Assembly (NCBI RefSeq): GCF_004792665.1
Contig: NZ_SRZX01000003.1
Location: 186,001-250,000, forward strand
Length of the DNA stretch: 64,000 bases
Source: Marinobacter orientalis
GTDB taxonomy: Bacteria; Pseudomonadota; Gammaproteobacteria; Pseudomonadales; Oleiphilaceae
Reading direction: 5' to 3'
Part shown: piece after piece, positions 38,950 through 47,309 of the stretch
Position numbering within the stretch: the first letter of the stretch is position 1
How the letters are laid out: every line of letters starts with the position of its first letter
The notes under the pieces: model-generated
Seen by the model: the letters and a program-made list of their open reading frames with translations, nothing else
What the model was told of the DNA's origin: nothing
The model's database searches: none
Made by a program: the position numbers and the translations under genes

Positions 38950-39930
38950 TCACTTGCTGGCGTACCCCAACTTCTTGTCCACCAGATTAAATAATTCTTC
39001 ACCTCTGCTCCACCGGTCCAGGTTTTCCAGAAACTGGTCAGTAAGCGCCCGTTTCCAGCCGATGAAATCCCCCGACATGTGTGCAGTCATGATCACGTTG
39101 TCCATGTCCCAGAGTGGGTGATCCGCCGGCAGGGGTTCTTCTTCAAACACGTCCAGGGCGGCGCCGGCGATGTCGCCGTTGTTCAGGGCGGCTATCAGGT
39201 CGTCGGTCTTTACCACCGGGCCGCGGCCGATGTTGATCAGGCGCGCAGAGGTGCGCATGGCCCTGAATGCCTTCTCGTCAAACAGACCTTCGGTCTGGGG
39301 GGTCAGCGGGGCGGCGATGACCACGAAATCCGCGAGGTCCAGCTGCTCCGTGAGGTCGTCATTGCCGTGTACAGCAATAAAATCGGGATCGTCATGACGT
39401 GGCTTGCGGGCAATGCCATGGGGTTTCAGGCCGGCAGCTTTGCAAAGCCGGGCGATCTGGCCGCCAATGGAGCCGGCGCCGACGATCAGCACCTGCTTGC
39501 CTTCGGCTCTCTCGGTATCCCGGTGCTGCCATTTGTGCTCAGCCTGCAGTCGCAATGAACGAGGGAAATCCTTGGCGAACATCAGAATGGTGCACAGCAC
39601 ATATTCGGCAATGGTGCGGTCAAAAATGCCCCGGGCGTTGGTAACCACCACATCGCCTTCGGTCAGATCAGGGAACATCAGTGCATCAACGCCGGCACTG
39701 GTGGCGTGGATCCACTTCAGCTTGTCGGCCGAAGGCCATGCGGCGGCAAGCGCTTCGGTTCGAAAATCCGTTACCATCATCACGTCCGTACCCGGCAGGG
39801 TATCCCGGAGGGTGGGCTCATCTGAAGCAAAGCGGACCTCCGCCCGGGCCCGCAGCGCATCCATTCCTGGTGGTTCTTTTTCTCCGGGTGCTGTCAGAAC
39901 GGTCACAACCGGTTTTTTGTGTTGGGTCAT
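38950..39930 (-). CDS. D-2-hydroxyacid dehydrogenase (NAD(P)-dependent)
   Basis: Reduces a 2-oxo acid (substrate unknown; glyoxylate/hydroxypyruvate-type enzymes are similar). The nucleotide loop VGAGSIGGQIARLC lies near residue 148. The catalytic Arg is in NIGRGPVVKTDDL, the Glu in DVFEEEPLP and the His in TAHMSGD, where most relatives read TPHxSG. At 326 residues it is normal. It is transcribed alone, divergent from the aminotransferase across 258 bp. Confidence 0.88.
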   Translation of the reverse strand: MTQHKKPVVTVLTAPGEKEPPGMDALRARAEVRFASDEPTLRDTLPGTDVMMVTDFRTEALAAAWPSADKLKWIHATSAGVDALMFPDLTEGDVVVTNARGIFDRTIAEYVLCTILMFAKDFPRSLRLQAEHKWQHRDTERAEGKQVLIVGAGSIGGQIARLCKAAGLKPHGIARKPRHDDPDFIAVHGNDDLTEQLDLADFVVIAAPLTPQTEGLFDEKAFRAMRTSARLINIGRGPVVKTDDLIAALNNGDIAGAALDVFEEEPLPADHPLWDMDNVIMTAHMSGDFIGWKRALTDQFLENLDRWSRGEELFNLVDKKLGYASK

Positions 39931-40188
39931 CTGTCCTCCGCCAATACAGTTTGTCCGCGTCCGGTCGCGGGAATCGACAGTCCGGATGTCAGCAATACAG
40001 TCTGGTATCTGTGTGTGGGCTGGTCAACCTGAGCCGTTACAGGATAAAGGTCGTAATCCCTTTAGCGCCAGCGCTGGCAGCCTTTCAGTCCGACCGCTGA
40101 ATCTTTCTGTTTTATCTCTTGTACGCCCCCTGTTTACTGTCTAACCTGCAGGGGTATCTATTGTTTGCCCCGTCCCCAGGAGGTGTTT

Positions 40189-41415
40189 ATGGCAGAAGCC
40201 GCCAACAAAGAAACCGGCCAGACCAAACCGCGTAAAGTGAAATACCGGAAGAACAAGGCCAGTTGGAATCCGGCGATGCAGGCGGTACCGGTGCCGGGCA
40301 TCCGTCGCATGGTGAATATGGCGGCCACCATGAAGGATGTCATTCATCTTTCCATCGGTCAGCCTGATTTGCCGACACCAAAACATGTTATCGATGCCTA
40401 TATCGATGCCCTGAATGCCGGGCAGACGGGTTACACCATGGATGCGGGCCTGCCGGAGTTACTGGTGGCGCTGCGGGACTATTACGGCGCCCGCTACGAC
40501 CGCAAGCTGACCCGGGATAACATCCTGGTTACCAGCGGTGCCACCGAGGCCATGTACCTGGCGATTTCAGCCACCTCAGCGCCGGGGCGGCAGTTTATCG
40601 TAACGGATCCGTCGTTCCTGCTTTATGCGCCTCTGATACGCATGAACGGCGGTGAAGTGAAATTTGTTCCCACCCGCGCGGAAAACGATCACCAGCTGGA
40701 CCCGGATGAAGTCATCCGGGCGATGGGATCACGTACTTTTGCACTGATTCTCAACAATCCGAATAACCCCACGGGCGCCGTGTATCCCCGCAGTACCATA
40801 GAGACAATCCTGGAGGAGTGTGCCTACCGTGGTATTCAGGTTTATGCAGATGAAGTCTATGACCACCTGATTTTTGATGATGATGACTTTGCCAGCGTGC
40901 TCAACTGCTCGATGGACCTGGATAACATCATGTGCATCAGCAGCTTCTCAAAGACCTACAGTATGGCCGGGTTGCGGGTAGGCTGGGTGATTTCGAGCCA
41001 GGCCGCTATCAAGTCCCTCCGCCGGCTGCACATGTTCACCACCTCGGTGGCAAACACCCCATCGCAGTTCGCCGGCGTGGCTGCCCTGACCGGCGACCAG
41101 CAGTGCGTCACGAACATGGTGAACATCTACCGGGAACGTCGCGACAAGGTGGTGGAGCTGATTGATCAGACACCTTATATGACCGGTTACAAACCCGGTG
41201 GTGCCTTCTTCGCGTTCCCGGACCTGCCGCCGCATGTGGATGGCTCAGATTTGGCGCTGCGGATGCTCAAAGAGACCGGGGTCTGCCTCGTACCCGGTGA
41301 CGCGTTCGGTGAAGGTTGCACCAATGCCGTCCGGATCAGCTTCTCGACAACCTGTGAAAAGCTGGAAGAGGCGTTCGACAGGATCATTCCCTGGATGGCC
41401 AAGCAGCAGTTCTGA
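40189..41415 (+). CDS. Class I/II pyridoxal-phosphate aminotransferase
   Basis: Fold-type I aminotransferase. The PLP lysine is in SSFSKTYSMAGLRVGW, with NNPNNPTG and YADEVYDHLIFDD upstream. The N-terminal 30 residues (KPRKVKYRKNK) are basic and lack family counterparts. ATG at 40189 follows a textbook AGGAGG five bases upstream, so the TTG at 40165 is rejected; this gives 408 residues. The amino-acid substrate cannot be told from sequence alone. A Cys-rich protein gene follows after 5 bp. Confidence 0.88.
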   Translation: MAEAANKETGQTKPRKVKYRKNKASWNPAMQAVPVPGIRRMVNMAATMKDVIHLSIGQPDLPTPKHVIDAYIDALNAGQTGYTMDAGLPELLVALRDYYGARYDRKLTRDNILVTSGATEAMYLAISATSAPGRQFIVTDPSFLLYAPLIRMNGGEVKFVPTRAENDHQLDPDEVIRAMGSRTFALILNNPNNPTGAVYPRSTIETILEECAYRGIQVYADEVYDHLIFDDDDFASVLNCSMDLDNIMCISSFSKTYSMAGLRVGWVISSQAAIKSLRRLHMFTTSVANTPSQFAGVAALTGDQQCVTNMVNIYRERRDKVVELIDQTPYMTGYKPGGAFFAFPDLPPHVDGSDLALRMLKETGVCLVPGDAFGEGCTNAVRISFSTTCEKLEEAFDRIIPWMAKQQF

Positions 41416-41420
41416 CGATC

Positions 41421-41612
41421 ATGTCAGCTCTGGATTGGGTGTTTGTGCAATGCCCCTACTGTTGGGAGACGCTGGAAATCAGCGTCGATCCCTCAGTGAC
41501 CGATCAGGAATATGTGGAAGATTGCCAGGTTTGCTGCCAGCCAATCGTGGTTCATGTGGTTCTTGACGAAAACCTGACACCCTCAGTGGATGTCCGGCCC
41601 GAGAATGAATAA
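41421..41612 (+). CDS. CPxCG-type cysteine-rich small protein
   Basis: A 63-residue protein with CPYC near residues 11-14 and CQVCC near 35-39, the two knuckles of a zinc ribbon. It belongs to the family usually called CPXCG motif-containing cysteine-rich protein; here the first knuckle reads CPYCW rather than CPYCG. Function unknown. It is probably co-transcribed with the aminotransferase upstream and the lipoprotein downstream. Confidence 0.8.
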   Translation: MSALDWVFVQCPYCWETLEISVDPSVTDQEYVEDCQVCCQPIVVHVVLDENLTPSVDVRPENE

Positions 41613-41651
41613 GGCGAGCACGAATAAGGCACCAATAAGGAGAGTCCCCTG

Positions 41652-42221
41652 ATGTTCACAACACCGCAGCGTCTGTTATCGACGTTTGCCCTGATTTCCC
41701 TGGCGTTACTGGCGGGCTGCGCCAGCCTGTCCCCCTATTCCATATCCGAGGCAACACTGGAGCGACACCTCCAGGACACCGTCAGTGACTTTGACCAGCA
41801 ACAACTGCAAAGCGGCTCACCTCTCAGCCTGAGCCTGAGCAATGCGGATATCACCCTGGGGCCGGACGGCCGTGACGTGGCGGTGATTGATCTGCGGGGC
41901 CAGGTATCCCTCAACGCTCTTCTGGCAAAGCTGCCGGTGGACATTGCCCTGAAAGTGGAAGGGGCCCCGGTCTACGACAGCGAGGAAAAAGCAATTTACA
42001 TCCGCCGTCTGCAATTACTCGAGAGCAGCATTGATTCGCCATATTTCAAGGGCGACCTGCAGCCGGTAACCGACACCGTGATGCGAGCTGTTGCCCAGAT
42101 GCTGGAGACCATGCCTGTGTACCGGCTGGATGAGACAGACTTTGCCCAGCGTATGTTCGGAATGGTCCCCATGGGTGTGAGGGTGGCCCCGGGCCGGCTG
42201 GAGTTTGTGATGGCCGAGTAG
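41652..42221 (+). CDS. DUF1439 (YceB-like) lipoprotein
   Basis: A 189-residue lipoprotein with a lipobox LLAGC (Cys at about 23) behind a typical hydrophobic signal. The mature part follows the YceB/DUF1439 pattern (SISEATLERHLQD ... VPMGVRVAPGRLEFVM), a fold that can bind hydrophobic ligands. The role is unknown. Residue +2 after Cys is Ala, so it should go to the outer membrane. It is convergent with the dehydrogenase, 1 bp apart. Confidence 0.85.
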   Translation: MFTTPQRLLSTFALISLALLAGCASLSPYSISEATLERHLQDTVSDFDQQQLQSGSPLSLSLSNADITLGPDGRDVAVIDLRGQVSLNALLAKLPVDIALKVEGAPVYDSEEKAIYIRRLQLLESSIDSPYFKGDLQPVTDTVMRAVAQMLETMPVYRLDETDFAQRMFGMVPMGVRVAPGRLEFVMAE

Positions 42222-42222
42222 G

Positions 42223-43374
42223 CTATTTCAGGCGGTCACGGACGGCCTTGCCGATTTCCTGGGTGCCTCGCCTGGTACCGGCATTTTCTGCCAGATCCGC
42301 GGCAACGGCATCGAATAATTCCCGTCCGGCATCGGCTACTGCCGGGTTATTCCGCCCCAGCCATTCCAGCATGCGTGCCGTGGTAAAGAGCATGGCAGTC
42401 GGGTCGGCCAGCCCTTGTCCGGCGATGTCTGGCGCACTTCCGTGGGTTGGCTCGAACATGGATGGCATGTCCGGGTCGTCCGGGTTCAGGTTGCAGGAGG
42501 GTGCCACTCCCATGCCGCCGGACAGCACCGCCGCCAGGTCGGTCAGGATGTCGCCCTGCAGGTTGCTGGCAACCACCACATCAAAAGCCCAGGGCGCCTG
42601 AACAAACTTCATGCAGGCAGCGTCGACCAGCTCATGGTGCGTTGCCACATCCGGGTATTGCTTTGCCATTTCCTCGAAGGCTTCGGTGTACATGTCACCC
42701 CAATAACGCAGTGCATTGCGTTTGGTGACGATACAGACCTGGCTTTCGCAGGTTTTGCCGTCCAGTGTCTGGAAATGGCGGGTTCTGCCCTCTTCGGCGC
42801 GGGCTGCGGCCCGCAGGCGAGCCTGTTCAAAACCGTAGCGGATAATCCTGTCGGTGGCCCGGCGGGTGAACACCTCCATCTGGGTTGCTACTTCGTCCGG
42901 CAATCCTTTGCGGAGCCGCCCACCCTGGCCCACGTACTCGCCTTCGCTGTTCTCGCGAATCACCAGCATGTCGATGTCTTTGGCGCGCTCGTCGGCCAGG
43001 TACTGGCGGGCGCCGGGGAGAAGCCTGGCCGGCCGCTCGCAGACCCACTGGTCGAACCCCTTGCGCATATCCAGCAGCGGTGCCAGGGAGATGCTGTCCG
43101 GTAACAGGTAGCGGTCAGGATCGTCTACCGGCCCGGGATCCCCGAGAGCGCCAAGGAGGATGGCGTCATACTTTTTGAGCTGGTCCAGGGCATCCGCTGG
43201 CATGGATTCGCCTTTCTCTTCGTGCCAGGCATGGGAGGGCCAGGGAAACCGTGTCCACTCGAGTGGAAGGTTGTGGCTGGATCTCAGTGCTTCCAGGCAG
43301 TGCACTGCCTCGGCAACCACTTCAGGGCCTATGCCATCACCGGGTGTGACGGCAATACGGATTTTCTGGACCAT
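42223..43374 (-). CDS. Isopropylmalate/tartrate/D-malate dehydrogenase-family enzyme
   Basis: NAD-dependent beta-decarboxylating dehydrogenase. TPGDGIGPEVVAEA at the N-terminus, the VIRENSEGEYVGQGG active-site block, and FEPTHGSAPDIAGQGLADP in the coenzyme site are visible. ERPARLLPGARQYL matches the tartrate/D-malate subgroup better than LeuB, and no leuCD genes are nearby. The start is ATG 43374 behind AAGGAG, giving 383 residues; the further upstream frame is not family-like. The substrate is inferred. Confidence 0.85.
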   Translation of the reverse strand: MVQKIRIAVTPGDGIGPEVVAEAVHCLEALRSSHNLPLEWTRFPWPSHAWHEEKGESMPADALDQLKKYDAILLGALGDPGPVDDPDRYLLPDSISLAPLLDMRKGFDQWVCERPARLLPGARQYLADERAKDIDMLVIRENSEGEYVGQGGRLRKGLPDEVATQMEVFTRRATDRIIRYGFEQARLRAAARAEEGRTRHFQTLDGKTCESQVCIVTKRNALRYWGDMYTEAFEEMAKQYPDVATHHELVDAACMKFVQAPWAFDVVVASNLQGDILTDLAAVLSGGMGVAPSCNLNPDDPDMPSMFEPTHGSAPDIAGQGLADPTAMLFTTARMLEWLGRNNPAVADAGRELFDAVAADLAENAGTRRGTQEIGKAVRDRLK

Positions 43375-43474
43375 TCCGGATACTCCTTTGGGGTCGCTTT
43401 GTTGGTAACGAAAGATGTGTGGTTCAGTGTAGTCATGTGACACGGGGAATCCACACGATTTAACAATACTTGGT

Positions 43475-43503
43475 TTTACCGGCAATGACTGGATGGCTAT
43501 AGT
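43475..43503 (+). promoter_or_regulatory. Candidate sigma-70 promoter for the EAL gene
   Basis: TTTACC and TATAGT are separated by 17 bp in the 193-bp divergent gap. The predicted start site near 43510 leaves about a 58-nt leader to the GTG. Both hexamers differ from consensus, so this is moderate at best. Confidence 0.35.
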
Positions 43504-43567
43504 TGATTGTATTGCTTTAAGATGTCGGGTCCTGTTTATTGAGCTGTTACGTTGTTCAGGAGTTTGA

Positions 43568-44350
43568 GTGGATAAGCCAACCGAATTGTTTGATGAGTCT
43601 CATTGTGAGCAATGTGCTTGCGGAGAGGGCCTCGATTTTTCATTCACCTTCGCGTTCCAGCCGATTGTTGATATTACTGACGAAAGTGTCTATGCGTACG
43701 AAGCCCTGGTTCGCGGGCCTGAGGGTGAAGGCGCGTTCAGTGTGCTGTCAAAGGTCAACGAGGTAAATCGCTATTCCTTTGACCAGATCTGCCGGGTAAA
43801 AGCGGTGAAACTGGCGGCCCGTTTGGGCATGAAAACCATGCTCAGCATCAACTTTATGCCCAATGCCGTCTACAACCCCGAGTACTGCATCAGAACCACG
43901 CTGGCCGCGGCACAAAATTACAACTTTGATACCCGCAAGATCATCTTTGAGTTGATTGAGACTGAAGATCTGTCTTCACTGGATCATCTTGTAAATATCA
44001 TCAACTCCTATAAGGAGATGGGCTTTCACACCGCCCTGGACGACTTTGGTGCCGGCTATTCACGTTACAACATCCTGATAGCAAGCCCACCCGATCTGCT
44101 CAAGCTTGATATGGCCCTGGTACGGGATATTCATCAAGAACCCAACAAACAGGCGGTTGTTGCCGGTATCATCACAATGATGACGCAGCTTGGCGGTCGA
44201 ATTGTGGCCGAGGGCGTGGAAGTTGAAGAAGAATACTTCTGGTTGCGGTCACAGGGCATTACCCTGTTTCAGGGCTACCTCTTTGCCAAACCGGGGTTCG
44301 AGTGTCTGCCGGAGCCTTACTTTCCCTGCCAGAAAAACTATCGAGGATAA
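43568..44350 (+). CDS. Stand-alone EAL phosphodiesterase with N-terminal Cys cluster
   Basis: A 260-residue c-di-GMP phosphodiesterase of nearly pure EAL domain. Catalytic positions are kept: YEALVRG, SINFMPNAV, FELIETED, LDDFGAGYS, LLKLD, AEGVEVEE and the late FQGY. Residues 12-18 read HCEQCAC, a possible metal- or redox-binding cluster not normal for EAL proteins. GTG at 43568 follows AGGAG by seven bases. It is followed at once by a small membrane protein gene. Confidence 0.88.
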   Translation: MDKPTELFDESHCEQCACGEGLDFSFTFAFQPIVDITDESVYAYEALVRGPEGEGAFSVLSKVNEVNRYSFDQICRVKAVKLAARLGMKTMLSINFMPNAVYNPEYCIRTTLAAAQNYNFDTRKIIFELIETEDLSSLDHLVNIINSYKEMGFHTALDDFGAGYSRYNILIASPPDLLKLDMALVRDIHQEPNKQAVVAGIITMMTQLGGRIVAEGVEVEEEYFWLRSQGITLFQGYLFAKPGFECLPEPYFPCQKNYRG

Positions 44351-44356
44351 TAAACT

Positions 44357-44713
44357 TTGTTCTATCGCCTGATTACCATCGTTGGCGGACTCATTTTCGT
44401 CATTGTCCTGTTCGCCCTGATCTGGTTCCTCTGCAAGCAGTTCCTGCTTCGTCACGGCGTAAAGGAACAGGTGCCGGAACGCTCTACCGAGCTGGCGACA
44501 TGGACATTTGCCGGTGTGGCGGTGGGCCTTGTCTTCGCGGTGTTGGGCGCTTTTGTTCTTGGCCCCTGGGCTTTTTACCGCACGCTGCGTGGGCATGAGA
44601 TGCCGGTGTCTGATGCTGCTGCTATCTGGTGGGGCTTCGGTATTGTCGCAGCGTCGCTGGGCATTACCGCGGCCGGGTTTCTGGGTTTCCTGAAGCTCGT
44701 AGGCGCCTTCTAG
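44357..44713 (+). CDS. Small integral membrane protein, unknown function
   Basis: A 118-residue protein with three hydrophobic segments (about 5-27, 50-72, 86-112) and a short charged loop (HGVKEQVPERSTEL). I do not recognise a family. The start is a TTG at 44357 with GAGG ten bases upstream; no better start exists before the first membrane segment. It lies 6 bp behind the EAL gene and is convergent with the LysR gene, nearly touching it. Confidence 0.65.
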   Translation: MFYRLITIVGGLIFVIVLFALIWFLCKQFLLRHGVKEQVPERSTELATWTFAGVAVGLVFAVLGAFVLGPWAFYRTLRGHEMPVSDAAAIWWGFGIVAASLGITAAGFLGFLKLVGAF

Positions 44714-45607
44714 TCAGGCAATACTGTTCAGTTGTTCCCGGAACCAGAGCAGCGCCGGCTCCCGTTCATAGGCCTTGTGCCAGTATAAATGGACATCAAT
44801 AGCGGGGAGATCCGCCGGCGCGGACAGAATGTCGATATCCGCGCGTTCGGCAATGATCCGGGCGTAGTTTTCCGGCATGGTCAACAGCAGGTCGGTTCCT
44901 TCCGTTACCCGGCAGGCAGCGTAATAATGCTGGCATCTCAACCGAATGCTCCGCTGCACCCCGAACCGTGACAGCTCGAAATCCTCGATGCCCGGCCCTT
45001 CGGAACGGGATGATACCAGTACGTGTTTTGCCTCCAGGTAATTTTCCATGGTCAGCCCCTCGCGGGTCAGCGGGTGTCCCTTTCTGGCAAGAACCACCAG
45101 CCGGTCTCTTCGCAGCAACTCATGGGCGGTCTGGTTGCTCACCGGCAACAGCACGTCAACGGCAAAATCAAGCTTGCCTGCCGCCAGCTGGGTCTCCATA
45201 TCCCGCCGGGGCACTCTCTGGCTGATAATCTCCAGCTCCGGATAGCTCTCCAGCCTGCCCATCAGCTTTGGCAAAAAGGTGGACTCCAGAATGTCCCGTA
45301 ACGCCAGCGAATAGGTTTTACGCTGGTTGGCGGGGTCGAATGCGTGAAACTGGTTAACTGCACTCTGTATCTGGGTAAGCCCGGGCCGCATGGATTCCAG
45401 GAAACGGCGTGCCAGCGGCGTCGGCACCATCTTGTTGCCCTGACGGCTGAACAGTGGGTCGTCGAAATGCTCCCGCAACCGTGACAGGGAATGGCTGACT
45501 GCCGGCTGGGTAAGATGCAGGGCCCTGGCGGCACGGGTCAGACTGCCTTCCCGGTAGATGGTGTCGAATACATGCAGCAGGTTCAGATCCAGCCGGTTGA
45601 GTGCCAT
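44714..45607 (-). CDS. LysR-family transcriptional regulator
   Basis: A 297-residue regulator with an N-terminal winged helix (LNLLHVFDTIYREGSLTRAA, LTQPAVSHSLSRLR) and a periplasmic-binding-like effector domain. It is divergent from the acyl-CoA dehydrogenase with a 121-bp shared promoter region, the classic layout for a LysR protein controlling its neighbour operon. The effector would then be a substrate or intermediate of that pathway. This is inference from position. Confidence 0.9.
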   Translation of the reverse strand: MALNRLDLNLLHVFDTIYREGSLTRAARALHLTQPAVSHSLSRLREHFDDPLFSRQGNKMVPTPLARRFLESMRPGLTQIQSAVNQFHAFDPANQRKTYSLALRDILESTFLPKLMGRLESYPELEIISQRVPRRDMETQLAAGKLDFAVDVLLPVSNQTAHELLRRDRLVVLARKGHPLTREGLTMENYLEAKHVLVSSRSEGPGIEDFELSRFGVQRSIRLRCQHYYAACRVTEGTDLLLTMPENYARIIAERADIDILSAPADLPAIDVHLYWHKAYEREPALLWFREQLNSIA

Positions 45608-45728
45608 AGGGTGCCTCCTGGTGGTGAATAAACGGCTCTTATGATAAAGGATAAGAATAATTCAGTCGCGTAATAGTTCGGGGAAATCTAGACTGGTCCC
45701 ATATCGGTCAAACCACGAGGATACGGCG

Positions 45729-46940
45729 ATGGATTTCACGATTTCCGAAAAAGGTCAGGACTATCTCGAGCGCGTCAAAACCTTCATGAAGCAAGAAATC
45801 TTCCCCATTGAAGAGCAGTACCACAAGGAATTGATGGCGCAGGAAGACCGCTGGGTCGTGCTGCCTGTGATCAGGGAACTGAAGGAAAAGGCCAGGGCCG
45901 AAGGCCTCTGGAACATGTTCTTTCCGGACGAGAAAAACGGTTGCGGCCTGCTTAACTCTGACTATGCACTGATTGCCGAAGAAACCGGCCGCAGCTTTAT
46001 CGCGCCGGAAATCTTCAACTGCAATGCGCCGGACACCGGCAATATGGAAGTGTTGATCCACTACGGCTCTGACGAACAGAAAGCCGAATGGCTGCCGCGC
46101 CTGCAAAGTGGCGAAGTACGTTCCGCGTTCTGCATGACAGAGCCGGGCGTCGCTTCGTCCGACGCTACCAACATGGAAGCCACAGCCATCGTGGAAGGGG
46201 ACGAAGTTGTCCTCAACGGCCGCAAATGGTGGAGTACCGGTGTCGGCCACCCGGACTGCAAGGTTGCCATCTTCATGGGCCTAACCGATCCCGATGCCCA
46301 CAAACACCGCCGCCACTCCATGGTGCTGGTGCCGCTTGATGCCCCGGGTGTACAAATCGAACGCATGCTGCCCGTTTTCGGCGCCTACGACGAGCCCTAC
46401 GGCCACGGTGTGGTTTCCTTCGAGAACGTGCGTCTGCCCAAAAGCGCCTTTATCGCCGGCCCCGGCCGCGGCTTCGAAATCGCCCAGGGCCGTCTGGGTC
46501 CGGGCCGTGTTCACCACTGCATGCGAGCCATTGGTGCGGCGGAACGTACCCTTGAACTGCTGATCAGGCGCGCCACCAGCCGCGAGGCTTTTGGTCGTCC
46601 CATTGCCAAACTGGGCGGCAATCCGGACATCATCGCCAATGCCCGCATGTCGATTGAGCAGGCGCGGTTGCTGACGCTGAAGTGTGCCTGGGCCCTGGAT
46701 ACCAAGGGTATCGCCGGTGCCTTGCAGGAAGTCTCCATGATCAAGGCGGTGATTCCGCAGATGCTTCAGCAGATTGTGGACGATGCGATCCAGATTCACG
46801 GCGGTGCCGGCGTCAGCGACGACGACTTCCCACTGACCCAGCTGTTCGCCTATGCTCGGGTGCTGCGCCTGGCTGATGGCCCTGATGAGGTTCACCGGGC
46901 GATGGTTGCCCGGTTGGAGTTGGCTAAATACCGGAAGTGA
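45729..46940 (+). CDS. Acyl-CoA dehydrogenase of the ACAD10/11 type
   Basis: FAD-dependent acyl-CoA dehydrogenase, 403 residues. Family blocks are CMTEPGVASSDATN, KWWSTGVG, GRGFEIAQGRLGPGRVHHCMR and YARVLRLADGPDEVH. The stretch IAEETGRSF ... NCNAPDTGNMEVL and the GRLGPGR block are strikingly like the ACAD domain of vertebrate ACAD10/11 and LvaC-type bacterial enzymes, as I recall them. It is the first gene behind the LysR regulator. An APH-type kinase in the same cluster supplies the other half of an ACAD11-like pair. Confidence 0.92.
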   Translation: MDFTISEKGQDYLERVKTFMKQEIFPIEEQYHKELMAQEDRWVVLPVIRELKEKARAEGLWNMFFPDEKNGCGLLNSDYALIAEETGRSFIAPEIFNCNAPDTGNMEVLIHYGSDEQKAEWLPRLQSGEVRSAFCMTEPGVASSDATNMEATAIVEGDEVVLNGRKWWSTGVGHPDCKVAIFMGLTDPDAHKHRRHSMVLVPLDAPGVQIERMLPVFGAYDEPYGHGVVSFENVRLPKSAFIAGPGRGFEIAQGRLGPGRVHHCMRAIGAAERTLELLIRRATSREAFGRPIAKLGGNPDIIANARMSIEQARLLTLKCAWALDTKGIAGALQEVSMIKAVIPQMLQQIVDDAIQIHGGAGVSDDDFPLTQLFAYARVLRLADGPDEVHRAMVARLELAKYRK

Positions 46941-46960
46941 GGCCACTAACTTCGGAGTGT

Positions 46961-47068
46961 GAGCGGACGGACGGGGCGTTCTGAAACACGCTCAAGCACA
47001 TCCATGTGGCGCTTGAGCTCCGCCATCCCTGGCTCCGCACAGTTTCAGAACGCCCCGTCCGTCCGCTC
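46961..47068 (+). repeat. Long-stem hairpin element 1 (27-bp perfect stem, conserved loop)
   Basis: Arms 46961-46987 and 47042-47068 are perfect reverse complements (27 bp; an extra T-A pair extends to 46960/47069). The 54-nt loop contains a nested hairpin (GCTCAAGC at 46990-46997, GCTTGAGC at 47011-47018) and CTCCGCCATCC followed by TGGCTCCGCA. The loop aligns with that of element 2 read on the other strand, while the stem middles differ. It fills the gap between the acyl-CoA dehydrogenase and the SDR gene. Confidence 0.85.
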
Positions 47069-47143
47069 AGTCGAATTTTGGGAGTCGGACTTCAGTGCGT
47101 TTCAGTGTCGAGCGGGGATCAAGCAGTTCACTGACATGTTGGG

Positions 47144-47254
47144 GAGCTGGAGCCGGATTACTCTTCCAAAACCCTGCGGAGCCATGGATGGCGGAGCGGA
47201 GCGTACAGGGACGTATTCACAGCGTGTTTTGGAAGAGTAATCCGGCTCCAGCTC
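47144..47254 (-). repeat. Long-stem hairpin element 2 (29-bp perfect stem, conserved loop, inverse orientation)
   Basis: Arms 47144-47172 and 47226-47254 are perfect reverse complements (29 bp). Read on the minus strand, the 53-nt loop runs ACGCT ... CTCCGCCATCC-A-TGGCTCCGCA, matching element 1 in length and at most of its second half. Both stems begin GAGC and end AAAC, but the middle of the stem is unrelated. No coding frame of note lies in the 369-bp gap 46941-47309. Confidence 0.85.
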
Positions 47255-47309
47255 TTGCACGGATTCAGATAAAACGAACTCAGATAACTAAGACAACGGT
47301 GAAACACAG

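Noticed and set aside
42223..43374. leuB of leucine synthesis
   Set aside because: No leuA, leuC or leuD nearby and the active-site surroundings look more like the tartrate/D-malate group.
46961..47254. Hairpin pair read as integron attC sites or a CRISPR array
   Set aside because: No attC-type core sites at the ends, no integrase nearby, and only two inverted copies with no regular spacer series.
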